This document shows, one piece after another, positions 24,949-38,325 of a stretch of DNA of 64,000 bases (its first letter is position 1; each line of letters begins with the position of its first letter). Location of the stretch: assembly GCA_951640195.1 (NCBI GenBank), contig OX621172.1, positions 930,001-994,000 of the forward strand. The letters run 5' to 3'. The translations under genes and the position numbers were made by a program. Origin of the DNA: Porpolomopsis calyptriformis (Eukaryota > Basidiomycota > Agaricomycetes > Agaricales > Hygrophoraceae). The notes beneath the pieces are model-generated. The model made no database searches, was not told the origin of the DNA, and saw nothing but the letters and a program-made list of their open reading frames with translations.

Positions 24949-27900
24949 ATGAGCTCGTCAAACTTGCTATCTCTCAATTCAACAAGACGGTCTCTATCTC
25001 CTTCGCGTACACCACCAGGCTCTACTTCTCGGCCATCTTCTGCGACCCCGTCCGACGACTCATCCATCATCACCGAGCTCTCTTTCGATTACACGTTAGA
25101 CGCCGACGGAAATCCAGTTCGCCTCAACAAGACCGCAACATCCAAGTTCTCCAATTCCTCTTCTCCCCCTACGCCCCATGACTCTCCCGAAAACCCACAA
25201 CCTCGCGAGATCTCGCCACCGCCACCGTCCTCACCACCCCAATCGCAGCAGCCCACCAAAAAACCTCCATCGCCCACTCTTCTCAATCCTCCCGCAGCAC
25301 CCTCATCGTTATCGCGTTCAGACAGTGCATACGCTGTCCTTAGTGGGACTACCGCCGTCGCCCACTCCTCTACCTCCGCGTCCTCCGCTAGGTCTTTCAA
25401 GCGCGTCGCCTCCGTGTCATCCCTATCAGTCACGCCCGGTGGTCCCAGTTCCTCGTTATCGACCGGCGTAAGAGCGCGTCGCGTCGCCATAGAAGAACAC
25501 AAAGAACAGGAAGCCCGCAATCGGTTACATATAGAGGAAATACGCGCGCGTATGGATGCAGACATGCGCGCCCAGGAAGAGAAGGAGAACTTGATCGGCC
25601 CCGATTCTCGTCCTGACGATCGACCTCTCGGATTGGTGGCCGTCGGCAAACAGGGCAAACAGGGCTCACCACCTTTGCAGTCTCGTCCCGTGCCTACTTC
25701 CCAACGCGCGTCTTCTGCCTTACCGACACGCGCCGGGATGTATGGTGGGTCGAATGCCATTCAGCCCCTTTCAGAGGTCCCTCTTCCGCAGCGCGATCAT
25801 CACGGGCGCGTAATAAAGAACGTCAAGTTTGGTTCCACAGGGTTCGATAGGATCGCAGAAGCCCAAGTAGCGGAGGGTGAGACTGGGGGTGAGTATCATA
25901 CCGGCGAGGATACCGATACAGGTATAAAGCGTGTAAATTTTTCGATATGCCACAAGCTTGGACCTGACTATTTTATTAGGTGGCGAAGACTTTGTCCCGA
26001 TCACAAATATCCCTACCAACAATACTGCCCGCCAACGAAGCTATGCCGGTTTTTCCTCTTCGCTCACTGGAAACCCGCGACCCCGACGATCGGCGAGCTT
26101 CAGCGATGCGTCTGGTGAGTTTTGCGTCTATTCCTTTCCCTCCAATGATTTTATCATCTTTCATATAGCTCAGGAAGATCGTGCAGTGCCCATCGAAAGT
26201 GGTTTGCCTGCAGCTCCTCAACAGTATATGCGCCCAGGGTCTAGTCTTGCGAGGCGTGTAGCAATAGAAGAAAAGGAAAGGCAAGATTTGGAAGTGAAAC
26301 AAGGATACAAGAGTGAGTTCCGAGTGATCTGCCCCTCCTAGTTTTAATACGGACGTTCTCGCCAATATAGGGTATCTTCGGGAAACTGAAGAAGCTAATC
26401 GTAAGTTCTTTCTCATTTCTGGTGTCTTCTCAAACAGGTACATAGTTTACAAACCTCGTAGGACGTTCGAAAGCTCAGGCTGACGCTCATGTCTATCTTG
26501 AAGCACAAGCAAAACGCGATCAAAAGCGTCCATCACTTTCTCCACCTCCTGGTACTCATGCAAAGCCTCCATATACACACAAGCGCAGGGACTCAGACAC
26601 GCTCCGCAACGCAGCCCCATCGTTAGACTCCCCACCACCTCCCGAACCGCTCCCTCCACGCCTTTCACCCTCTGCGCGTTACGTCCAGCCAAACGCTTCG
26701 ACCTCAACTTCGGCGCGTCACCGGCGGAGTCCGACCGCGCCTGAGGCCCCGATGAGGACGTGGGCGGGAGGCGAGTCGGGCATGGACGAGTACGGGATGG
26801 GGTATGAGCGGGAACGCCCGGTGTCCTCGAGAGGCATGCCGTTCCATCACCAACCGATTTCTGCGCAACAGCACATAAGCCACCAACATCAGCAACACTC
26901 AACACCGGCTCTAGAGGCGTCGGGTGGGGAAACGAAGGGTCGTTCGATGATTGTACGTATTTCCGATGGACTAGAAATTAGTATGATACTGAGATCATCA
27001 GGTGAACAAAAAACATTATGCCCGCCTAGATATCATCGGGAAGGGTGGGTCGTCACGCGTATACCGCGTCTTGAGCCAAGCGAATGAGCTATATGCCATC
27101 AAACGGGTGTCGCTGGACAAGACAGACGCGGAGACAATGTGCGGGTATATGAATGAAATTGCACTGTTGAAGAGGTTGGCTGGTAATAGCCGGATTATCA
27201 GGCTAATCGACAGCGAGGTTAGGGCCGGACCCGGGGGAACAAAGGGTCACTTGCTGTTGGTGATGGAATGTGGGGAAATAGATTTGGCGAGACTTTTGCA
27301 GGAGCAGCAGAAGGAGCCGATGAATATGGTGTGGGTATCCTATTATTGGCAGCAGGTGAGTGGGTGTGTAATTATTGGGGTACGTGCAGGATGGAAGCGT
27401 TGAAACTGTTGATAGATGTTGCAGGCTGTGCATATCATACACGAAGAGAAGATCGTGCATTCTGACCTGAAACCGGCGAACTTTGTCCTCGTTCGCGGGC
27501 ATTTGAAGCTGATCGACTTTGGGATTGCAAATGCCATAGCCAATGATACCACCAATATTCAGAGAGATCACCAGGTGAGGGCGTTAAGACTTTTATGGTG
27601 CTGTCGTAATATTCGGGTTGCTAAAGGCTTCGCGGTGTGAATGTAGATCGGAACGGTGAACTACATGAGTCCAGAGGCGATCGAGCTGCCTGAGGGGATG
27701 CGCCGTCTGAAAGTCGGTCGGCCAAGCGACGTTTGGTCCCTTGGGTGTATACTTTATCAGATGGTGTATGGCCAGCCGCCTTTCCAGCACCTGTCTATGT
27801 ACCAAAAGATGAAAGCCATCCCGGACCTCACGCATGTCATTGACTTTCCCGAGTTTTCAACGCCTTCGATCCCGGCCGCTCGGAGCTCGCCGCAGGGGGG

Positions 27901-28358
27901 GTCAACACCGCCGAAGAAACTGGGCCACCTGAAGCGGAGGGTGCGGCGGGATGTTATCGCTAGCATGAAGAGCTGCCTGGCGAGGAATCCCAAAGAGCGC
28001 GCGACGATCCCAGAGTTGCTGGACCATGATTGGTTGGCAATGAAAGAACGTGAGTGTGTCCCTCCCCCACCCTTCCTTCATGTACTTGATGATTGATTCG
28101 TGTGTTATAAGCGGACCCCCCACCGGCAATGAAGGAACTTCTTGGTGCTGAAGAGACAGTGATCAACCCCCACTATATGCGGCAGCTTTTGGAGTATGGT
28201 ATCCGACTCGGGCGCAGCAGCCAGAGTTCTGACCTGGATCCAGAACAGCTGCTGAGAGACGCAAGGGTGAGTTTGATGGTTGTCTCTGTTGGCTGTGATT
28301 GAAAACTTTTTTTCTCGTACAGCGGCTGGTAGCAGAATTGAAACAACTTGAGCCATAA
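24949..28358 (+). CDS. MPS1: Dual-specificity spindle checkpoint kinase Mps1/TTK
   Basis: Model: join(24949..25921,25980..26114,26169..26312,26371..26400,26462..26952,27002..27355,27416..27574,27647..28049,28112..28266,28323..28358), 959 aa. The first ~650 residues are low complexity with two related coiled-coil segments ([18 protein letters not shown] and [18 protein letters not shown]). The kinase domain starts [18 protein letters not shown], with Lys in YAIKRVSL, catalytic loop [24 protein letters not shown], and activation segment [20 protein letters not shown] and [10 protein letters not shown] are typical of the Mps1 family. Mps1 acts at kinetochores in the spindle assembly checkpoint and at spindle poles. 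A ten-residue exon (26371-26400) is present. The short C-terminal exon ends [11 protein letters not shown]. Confidence 0.95.
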
Positions 28359-28781
28359 GCTTAGTTCCCATGATGTATGCCCTACTTCGCCATTCATTCA
28401 TTCATTCATTTAGCCATCATCCTGTTCATCAATACAATGCATCAGTTCCCTTGTTTCAAATATCAATGTACCACTTACTATCCCTTCGTGCTGTGTTTGT
28501 CACTTTTTTTGGTCACATCGTCTCTTGCGGCTTTCGGGATTGTTACCGTATTTTAACGCTAATACCATTTTGTTTTGTTTTTGGACATAGCACATGGTCT
28601 AATTACCCCCGAACTGTCCCAGGGGTATCGTCACATTGAAAGGGATACATACAGTTGAGTACAGAGAGGGAGAGAGCACAGGGAAAGATAACGTTAGTAA
28701 ATAGATCGGACAGATGATGCACTGCACTGATATAGAAAGAGAAGGGAAACTCGTCTTTTTCTGACCAGATAACGTTTTTGA
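28359..28781. other. Convergent intergenic spacer
   Basis: Shared 3' flank of MPS1 and the DUF6533-type gene. It includes a short (cattcatt)n microsatellite around 28383-28402 and T-rich tracts. No gene is seen. Confidence 0.5.
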
Positions 28782-30227
28782 TTACTTCCCGCGAGGATAC
28801 GCGGTATCATATCCGACTTCCCTATCAATGGTTATCTTGACGCCAAGGTTTCCGTTATCATGGCTGTTGTTGTCGAGGGGGAGGACGCCCTTGCTCTCGA
28901 GGGATTTGTTGTCGCCTTCGACCCAGCCGCTTTCAGTTTTTGAGCCGAGGTTGTCGAGCATGAAGGTGTGTGGGGGGCGCGAGACGTTGCCAGTGGCGGA
29001 TCGGCTGCTGGAGATGACGTGGGTAGTGCGGGAGCTGCTGGATTGGGCGGTGGTGGAGCCAGAGAAGGAGCCGCCGTCGGTGAGGGAGCCGCGGACGGAG
29101 AGGATCATGCGAAGGGTCATCGAGGTGGTGATTACGGCTGCCATGCTAGAATAGAAGGTGAGAGTGAGGGGTGAATAAAGCAGGGGATTTACGTACCTGG
29201 TGATAATTGTTTTGATCGAGTCCTTGGGACCAGTGGGTGTCATGACAAACCAGAAGATCACGTTGGCAAGATGAACGATCATGATAGTCTAAGGAAGGGG
29301 TAAAGGGGGGGAGGAGTGGAGGGGGAGAGAACTTACGCCGTAAAGGTTGAGGCCATCACGAAGCATGAGTTTCCAGAGACTGAGCGGCTTGGCTTGGAGA
29401 GAACTCATGGAGCGTGAAAGAGCGAGTATGAACTGAAAGAGGATTCAAATAAAATTTAAAAAGGTGAGAAAAGGTGGACGGACGGTGGTAGTGTATAGAA
29501 TGGTCGGGGGCAACCAGTAAATCCCGACCCAATTGGCTTTCGGACCTGCGATGCAACCCTGTCCGACGTCGAGGGGAACGGCTGGATGAAAAGTCGGGAT
29601 TAGTGAGTGAAATTAAGCGATCTGATGGTCGTACAGCGGTAGAAGCCGCAACAGATGGCTGATACGACGACCTGCACGGCGAGAAGCATGCTGAGACCGA
29701 TGAGGATTGCCCTGTTCTTGTCGTAGATGGCATGAATGCGGATAACGTGAGCGACTATGAGAGGGATTGAATGGAGGTAACTAGGGCAGAAGATGGTTGA
29801 TGGATACCTGAAGTTACGGCAAGAAGAATGGCGGTGCAGATGGGTTCGAACAGGAAGAAGTGCTGGCATTGCTGCGGACGTGGAAAGTGAGATGAGTGGG
29901 TGGGTGGGTGATTGGGAAAGACGTACTGCTTGGGTGAAGCTGGTGTCAAAAAAGGCGACGGCTAAGGGACGGTAAGCGATGGTAAGAAGTCGAAGAAGAG
30001 GAAAACAGACCGACGATGGTGAACTCTATTGGCATAAAGACTCGAAGGAAATTAAACAAGATTTTCAAGGTGGGCCAACCGTTTGATTTCATGAGACGCC
30101 ACGAGCGGGGAGAAAGCACAAGGGTGTCCCAGGCCGCGACGGTTAGTGTGCAGACCATGAAGTACTTGTGAGCAGCGAGGTCGGTGGGGAGGTTGAGAGA
30201 GGGAGGTAGCTCATTCTGAAGAGACAT
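28782..30227 (-). CDS. Seven-TM membrane protein, DUF6533-like
   Basis: Model: complement(join(28782..29145,29197..29288,29337..29432,29484..29581,29635..29754,29808..29871,29927..29961,30011..30227)), 361 aa. The N-terminal block (HKYFMVCTLTVAAWDTLVL, then WPTLKILFNFLRVFMPIEF) resembles the DUF6533 domain that opens many multi-TM proteins of Agaricomycetes. Further hydrophobic helices follow (FEPICTAILLAVTS, ILIGLSMLLAVQVVVSAICC, WVGIYWLPPTILYT, TIMIVHLANVIFWFVM, AAVITTSMTLRMILSVRG). A Ser-rich hydrophilic C-tail ends the protein. Its function is unknown; plasma-membrane receptor-like roles have only been guessed. It is divergent from the next gene across 130 bp. Confidence 0.78.
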
Positions 30228-30357
30228 GTTTGAGGGAAAGAGGCGAAGATTGAAATCGTTTCAAGTGTGAGTTTAAGTAAAGACGGGTATTACCGAGTTA
30301 GGTTTAGCTTGAAAACATATCCATCAGTTTCAACACAATTCATCGCTGTTCCCATCA

Positions 30358-31132
30358 ATGTCTACCTCGTCGACATCCACCCCAGATGCTTTACCTACCA
30401 GCGGTTCAGCACCGAACGGTCCACCACAAGGCTCGACCAATCTCTACTTGTAAGTGCCGTCGTCTCGATTTACGATCATCATCACATCTTCCAACAGGTT
30501 TACCTTCCTAGCCACACTCTGCCTCCTCCTCCTCGTATCCTCTTCCGTCACCTTTCGCGCCATCCTGCTCAGGAGGAGGATCCAGCGCCAGATAGAGGAC
30601 GCATCCAATAACCCTGGCCTACCACCAGCCGACCGAGCACGGAGGACCCGACCCGCCGAAAAGCCCAAGTTTCACGACGCTTGGGTCGCCCCTGGCGGTG
30701 AGAGTTGGGAGACCATCATGGTCAGTTCTCCTTTCATTTTTCAAAAAAAAAACCATTCCACCCAACCAAACACAGCCTGTATCGGCCCAGTTCGTCTCCT
30801 CAAAAAGGCTTCGGAGGGAGCTCTCTGATCTCCCCTCGTCCGCCCTCGACCGTCTTTCTGCCGCCCTTTCCAGGCGATGGCGCACACCTCTCGGCCCTCC
30901 CGATAGTGCCCAAATCGACACTCTCCCCATCCCTCCATCAGAGACCACCCAAGAAGGCCCACAGGACGAAAAGAAGCCTCCCAAGCAGCTACAAGTCTCT
31001 GTCCTCGTGGCCATGCCCTCACCCCGCTCCGTAACTCCAATGGACGACGGTCCATCCACTTCACAACCGCCCGAGGACGATGGAATTATACACAACGTGG
31101 TTATCGGTGTTACCCAAATACCATACTCGTAG
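30358..31132 (+). CDS. Single-pass membrane protein of unknown function
   Basis: Model: join(30358..30449,30498..30720,30776..31132), 223 aa. A Ser/Thr/Pro-rich N-terminus of about 30 residues is followed by one hydrophobic helix (FTFLATLCLLLLVSSSVTF) and a basic stop-transfer sequence (RAILLRRRIQRQIED). The cytosolic-looking tail contains PKFHDAW and LQVSVLVAMPSP near the end. I recognise no domain. The IPxxxLQVxVLIAMPSP-type end recurs, as far as I remember, in uncharacterised basidiomycete proteins. Both introns fit consensus and keep phase. Confidence 0.68.
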
Positions 31133-31214
31133 TCTTTTTTTCTTGCAGATGTATGACCATTAGCAGTACCATTGTATGTATATTTCATGTCACATATTTA
31201 ACCCTTCTTCCAGT

Positions 31215-32849
31215 CTACTCCATCTCACTCCCGGTCTCGTTCTCGCTGCCATCGTCCGTGTCGGACGGCTCAAAGTACCCGACAAACTCGGCATGCAGCT
31301 TCAGCCACATCTCGTCCTCCGGCGAAAGCTCGTCGTGTTCGCTTATGAATATCCTCTCGATCGGGAATCCAGCTGCGCTCCGTCTCTCAACAAACTCTCG
31401 CATCATGCTTCCGCCAATGCCAGAAACCGTCACCGACGAGAGGTTCGGACAGTAAAATTTGGGACTGCGGGAATTCGAAGGTGCCGGTGACATCAGCTTT
31501 TCGAAAAACTGGTGACCGAGATACGTGCAATTTAAATGGAGAGACTTGACATTCGTAAGCTGCTCGTAAATCACATCGTTCGATTCCAAACTACAAGGCA
31601 ACCCGGAGATCTTCAGATACTCAAGGCCAGATAACACCGACCTAGATGTTCCGGGAATGGTCGCCGCCAACTGATGAGCGAGTGATGTAAAGTCATCGTT
31701 GTCAAAGTCTAGAGCGAGAAATTTTAGGTTGGGCATCAAAAGCGCTTGCACCAAAGACGAGACGTAGGCAGGGTCATGGTATGCCAAAGACAGCTGCATC
31801 AGAGAAGGCATTTCTACCACTTCCCCCGGCCACTCTGCGGGTGAGCCCGCAGGGCCGGAGAGGGAAAGGGTGAGATACTCTAAGCGGGGCGAGTCCCTGA
31901 GGATGCGGGAAAATTCCTCCCAGCTGGGTCGGACGTCCTTCGCATGATACGCGAGCTCTAGGCCAACGAGATGGCGAAACATGGGTGTTGACCATGCAAC
32001 GTGCACCCCCCAAAGCACGACATGTTTCAGATTGGGTGTGTTTCCCTGGAACAAAAATTGAAACTGCTTGAGATGGGCTGGCTGGAACTTTTCCATTTCA
32101 TCATCATCATCTTCGTCCACATCTTCGTCTTCCTCGTCCTCTTCATAATGATTAAGCTGAATGAGCTCGAGCAGGGGTGCGCCCGGGCACTCGGAGAGGC
32201 GGGAGAGGATGAGATGCATGTACGAGTAGACGTTGACCAGCACGTCAAGCTTTCGCCAGCGATTGACGTGCGGGATGATGATGTCCAGGATGGTGGCGAG
32301 ATCGGCCATGGAAAATGTGGAAGGGAACTCATCTAGGGGTGCGCCCATATCACTGTCTGGATCTCTAGACCCAATGCACTCGAACTCGATGGTCAGAGGG
32401 AGTTGCTTGGAACGCTCGACCCATACTTGTGATTTTTCAAAGGGGGGACCTTCGCCAAAGGAAAGAGAGGTCCAGAGAGTTGGGGAGTCGATTGCGACCT
32501 GGCGCCAAAGCGTGCAAACATGGGAGACGAGAACTTGGAATGGAAGTTGACTGCTATGTTCGGGGGTCGATTTATCTCCTCTCTCCCCGTCGGTGCGGTG
32601 CTCCGTATAGGCATTACCACGGACGATACCGTGGATACTCTTTGAACCGTCGTCATCGCTGCCATCGTGGAGGTATGTTCCAATATAAAATATGTAGGCG
32701 AGGAGTTCGGTCGGGAGGTTATTGACTGGACAACCAGAAGGGGGCTTGGAGTGCAGTGAATTTGGATGGCATTCGGTAGGAACGGGTTGAACATCGTGCG
32801 GAGGATGTCGCCATATTTCGATTGCCCTTCTCACATCGTTGTCGTTCAT
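31215..32849 (-). CDS. F-box protein, single exon
   Basis: Uninterrupted 544-codon frame, start ATG 32849. Residues about 42-125 form an F-box: CPVNNLPTELLAYIFYIGTY, a loop, then FQVLVSHVCTLWRQVAID and SPTLWTSLSF, the usual basidiomycete variant. The remainder consists of repeated LRR-like strands (LEYLTLSLSG, MPNLKFLALDFD, NVKSLHLNCTYLG) and an acidic insert (EDEEDEDVDEDDDDEM). F-box proteins recruit substrates to SCF ubiquitin ligases; the substrate is unknown. These genes are highly expanded in Agaricomycetes and are often intron-poor, as here. Confidence 0.85.
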   Translation of the reverse strand: MNDNDVRRAIEIWRHPPHDVQPVPTECHPNSLHSKPPSGCPVNNLPTELLAYIFYIGTYLHDGSDDDGSKSIHGIVRGNAYTEHRTDGERGDKSTPEHSSQLPFQVLVSHVCTLWRQVAIDSPTLWTSLSFGEGPPFEKSQVWVERSKQLPLTIEFECIGSRDPDSDMGAPLDEFPSTFSMADLATILDIIIPHVNRWRKLDVLVNVYSYMHLILSRLSECPGAPLLELIQLNHYEEDEEDEDVDEDDDDEMEKFQPAHLKQFQFLFQGNTPNLKHVVLWGVHVAWSTPMFRHLVGLELAYHAKDVRPSWEEFSRILRDSPRLEYLTLSLSGPAGSPAEWPGEVVEMPSLMQLSLAYHDPAYVSSLVQALLMPNLKFLALDFDNDDFTSLAHQLAATIPGTSRSVLSGLEYLKISGLPCSLESNDVIYEQLTNVKSLHLNCTYLGHQFFEKLMSPAPSNSRSPKFYCPNLSSVTVSGIGGSMMREFVERRSAAGFPIERIFISEHDELSPEDEMWLKLHAEFVGYFEPSDTDDGSENETGSEME

Positions 32850-33038
32850 GACAGAGATTGAACTGAACGAACAAGAAATTCACGAAATTAAATAAATAAA
32901 TCCGGAACGGACCGATCGCCGGCCGTAATTTCCTTATTTATCCGTATTCTCACGATACAAACCGGATTTCCTTTTTAGTTTATATTTTTCATTCCCTCTA
33001 ATCGTCTCCTCTCCCTCCCTCCTTTCACCCTGCCACCC

Positions 33039-35130
33039 ATGTCTTGCCAACGCAGGTCTCCACCTCAGACTCAGACCCAGCCAGCTACCTCAAAACTTTC
33101 TCTCACTTCCCTACTATCTCTACCCGTAGGTTTTTTCCCTCGATCGTTTCTTAGCTTATCCCTCCTTAGCATCGTCTCTGCCACCCACCTCCTCCCATTG
33201 CAAAAGTTCGCTCATATAGTGGTCCGTATCGCATCGACATCACCACCCTTCTACCGTTGATCCCCATATCTAGTCATCCCAATCTTCAAAATCCAGCTCG
33301 AGGACGTGTTGAATCGGAGGCATCTCCCTCCTTTGGGTATCTTTTCCGCCTTCCCCTCTCCTCTCACCCCTTCCTCACCTCTTTCACTCATTCAAGGTCT
33401 TAAAGACTTCGAGGAATGGCTATTATACGTCGAGCAGTGTCCACAAAACCTGTAAGTCCCTCCGTTCTGGTATCATATCTATGTTTGATCACGTGCTCCA
33501 GTTACTTCATCCTCTGGCTCAAAGATTATACTCTCCGATATAACCAATGGGTTCTTCAGCTAACTCCCCAGCCCACCAGCGCCGCGGATTATCGTCCTGC
33601 GTGTCCCACCCAAACCTCCTCTCGACTAATTTTGTTCTACGCTCGTGCCAAACAAACTTTCTTTACCCCCAATTCCGATTACGAACTTGATCTCCCCTCG
33701 GAGTTCCTCACGCCATTCCACACCGCCAAATTTACCTCATCCCCTCCAGATCCCGATCTTTTCATTCCATTAGCCTGTGAGGTCCAGAAATTGCTCAACG
33801 AAAGCCTTCAACGATTCGTTCTCGCCTCATATACAAATGTAGGCACCAACCGCGGTCTCTGTGGTATCTTTGGTGGGATAGCGATCGCCCTCCTGGGCAG
33901 TGTAGCACCCATAGCCTACAATATCCTCACCGGAAAAACTCGTTGGTTGCGTCTAACTGCCCTTCCCGGACTATGGTTAGGCTTGCTGATTCTGATAGCC
34001 AGCCTCCATGGAGTGAATACCTTTCCTAGTTTTCCAGCTATCCACTGCTCACGATCAAATCCACTTAGGTCTGTATGATGATCTATATCTTCGGTGACTT
34101 GAGGCAACTCCGTAAATTTGAGCTACATCGTCCCCCTATTTCCCGACCACGTCCACTCATTCCACAGCCTCCCGTGGTATCATCTGCTGTTACTGTCCCA
34201 GCAGCGATTACCCGACCGCCTCTGTTGCCAGCCAACCAGCCTCCACGGCTTATGTCTATGATTCCTTCTCCTCCTCCCTCAGTCGTTCCTGACCGTGATT
34301 CTCGCCCCCGCACAATCTCTGCTTCGTCTAGCTGCAACTCAACCTTATCAGGCAATTCTATATCAGATCGCTCGGAAGAAGTTGGCGAAATTCACATCTC
34401 CCCAGCATACTTTGACGAGCTGCCAGTTAATATTGCCTCTGTGGTTGATTCCATGGTGCCCGATGCCGATCATGATTTCCCGGCCATTAATGCCAGCGTA
34501 GTCGCTCACAACGATACGCCCTTCATCCCCACGGCTTCGTTTATCCACCCGTACCATCATATGTATGACGGGTGTGATTCTCTCGGAGATGTCGGCCTGC
34601 CTGAACATCGTCAACCAATCTCCGCGTTCGATTTTGATGCACTTCCCTCTCTTCCCTATCCGCCACCTTCCACACCCAATCTGGCTGATACTCCCCAAAT
34701 TTCTATGCCCCCCGCGGTCGTTATTCAGCCTGATAAAATGAGGCACGATGTACGACTATCTCCTAAATCACTCCTTGCACGCGCTCAATACCAGTGCAAC
34801 CTCAACACGTGGAGGGTCAACCTCGTTGGCGACAACTGTGAGAAGAAGTCCCTCTCTCAAAACTTTACAAGTAATCCTGCCTCTCCTTCTGATTCTAAAC
34901 CTTACTCTTCGCAACACCGTTTGCGCATCCAAAATACCGCTGCAACGGTACATGCACGTTTCAAGGCTGTCAAGATGGTTCCCGCATTTGCGAGTCCGGT
35001 CACCCGTGTGCTAAACCCGATTGTCGTCCGGGCGCAATGGGAGATTGTTGTCCGGTCCGCACTGTTAGCATTCAAAGCAAGCTGTCTCCTTCTGATCGGC
35101 CTGCTTTTCATACCGGTAAAACGAAAATAA
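33039..35130 (+). CDS. RAX1: RGS-domain membrane protein, Rax1-like
   Basis: Model: join(33039..33125,33297..33336,33397..33451,33502..34012,34069..35130), 584 aa. The N-terminus LEDVLNRRHLPPLG then FEEWLLYVEQCPQNLYFILW is the start of a divergent RGS domain, continuing to LIPLACEVQKLLNESLQRF. Three hydrophobic helices follow: GLCGIFGGIAIALLGSVAP, LTALPGLWLGLLILIASLHG and ALLAFKASCLLLIGLLFIP near the C-terminus. A Pro/Ser-rich cytosolic insert of about 250 residues lies between them. Rax1 proteins are polarity markers at bud or growth sites in yeast. The first intron is long for this window (171 nt). Confidence 0.82.
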
Positions 35131-35859
35131 ATATTTGGTACCCCCCCTTTCTTGATCGGTTTGTTCACCACGCCTCTGTTTCTATGGGTGAGCACGGTTT
35201 ATTATCTCGGCTTTTTTTTTCCCTACCTCAATCGCCTGTATAGCATGCCTAAGATCTACCGCTGATAAAGGACGCTTTCTCTTTCACTGTGCTATTATTG
35301 CACATCGCACTCTGCCCCTATTGTCTACGTGGGCATACACACTCTCTTCTGCTTTTATCTCCATTTCGGACAATGGACGACTCGCTGTAATCAATCTCAC
35401 CAGGGATGTAGGAATACTGATAGTGTACTAGAAATTATGTAAAATGCGATTGAAATGAACTCTCGAATTCCCTGGGCTTCATTTACCATGCGATTCGTTT
35501 CAAGTCAACATGAAGCATGTGGCCAGTACTTGGGATTGCTAGTTCAGCTATTGGTTGTCCAAACTGGGAATGATTCTTTCTCGTGGTGAATGGGGAATCC
35601 AGGTGAGTGTGGGTAGTGTCCAATTTTGTCCACAAGCACGTTATGTATTCCGAGGAAGATGGGTAAACGTGGTAAATTATTTTCACCTGTATCCGACACC
35701 GAGGGTTTCAGAATACATGGCCTTGTTTGCGATAGACTGCGGCCGTATAGCAAACATGGGATCTATGCGGAAGCTCATCGCGCTGGACAACTCCCTTGGG
35801 CACAAGTCAAAACATATCGGGGGGGGGGTGCAGGATACAAGCGGGGAGAACTCTAGAGT
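35131..35859. other. Intergenic region between convergent RAX1 and TIM9
   Basis: About 730 bp without a recognisable gene. Short open frames on both strands (35483-35938) lack motifs and splice logic. A run of nine G lies at about 35820-35828. Confidence 0.45.
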
Positions 35860-36368
35860 CTATAATGTAGTCGATCGTCCTGAATTTTGGGGGGCGTTCA
35901 TAGCCTCTAGACGAATTGGGTCAGCGTTTGGCCATTGAAAAAAAAAAAAAAAAAAAAAAAAAAAAGATGGGGAGGAAAAGAAAGAAAAAACTTTACCGGC
36001 TGTATGTTCAGCAAATCTTGATCCCACTCGCTCTGAATGCTTTATGAACTTTTCTGCGCAGTTCACGATGCACTGTTCCTGGCGGTTTCAGGTACATGTC
36101 AGTGTGGAGAAAGAGGAGGAGAAGGAAGGTGAAGACTTTACCTCTTTCGATGAGAGCGCTTTGCTGGTGAAGTCATTGCAACATGAATTAAAGCACTTTT
36201 CTACGAGGGTTGAATACATCCGGAGGAAGTCTTGCATCTAATACGCTCAGCGTGAACACGACATATAACCGCGAAGTGAGGGCGACGGTTCGAAGTACCG
36301 ACCTGTTTTTTTTCGATGACTTTTGACATGTGCGCCTGCTCGGCTGGGTTGAGTTGTGAAAAATCCAT
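35860..36368 (-). CDS. TIM9: Mitochondrial intermembrane-space chaperone Tim9
   Basis: Model: complement(join(35860..35906,35997..36078,36142..36237,36303..36368)), 96 aa. Exon 1 reads [20 protein letters not shown] and exon 2 starts [15 protein letters not shown]. The twin CX3C motifs are KCFNSC and QCIVNC, in exons 2 and 3, followed by [20 protein letters not shown]. This is the small-Tim signature of Tim9. With Tim10 it forms the hexamer that escorts hydrophobic carrier precursors across the intermembrane space. The last intron (35907-35996) contains an A-run of about 28 (T on the coding strand). The exons are too short to show as long open frames, so the gene is easily missed. Confidence 0.92.
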
Positions 36369-36665
36369 GGTATGCAGATGGAGGATCGAGAGGTTTTGCT
36401 ATAACGAACTTCAGGTTGATCCCAAACGTGAGAACATTCCGTTTTCAGCAGGTGTGGTGTGTGCCGTGCGGGATCGCGAACGTTCGTCCTTTTCACCGGT
36501 CATCTCAGTCAGTGGGGCGTGTGTATGTCGAGGATAAGGTCATAGGACGAACCGCAGCTATCTCTCGTTACAGCAACAAGTAGGTCATCGGGATTAATTC
36601 TAAGAAATGCATTGTGCATGTTATCACCTAACCCATTCCCTTCAGTGACAGACCAAACTTTGACC

Positions 36666-38155
<1,490 letters not shown>

Positions 38156-38325
38156 ACGTAAGGATGCCGACTCGGTCATGACTGATGTTGGATGAGTAAC
38201 AAGCCGTTTGTATCTAGTGATGACATATCAAACATTTGATTTGTTCGTGATCAGAGCTGACGCGTCCGATTCGGTTATTTACTATAACTGTCCATGATCG
38301 TTCATCTCAATCCTCAATCATTGAC

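Noticed and set aside
25089..25760. 223-codon minus-strand frame opposite MPS1 exon 1
   Set aside because: Antisense shadow of the low-complexity N-terminal part of MPS1.
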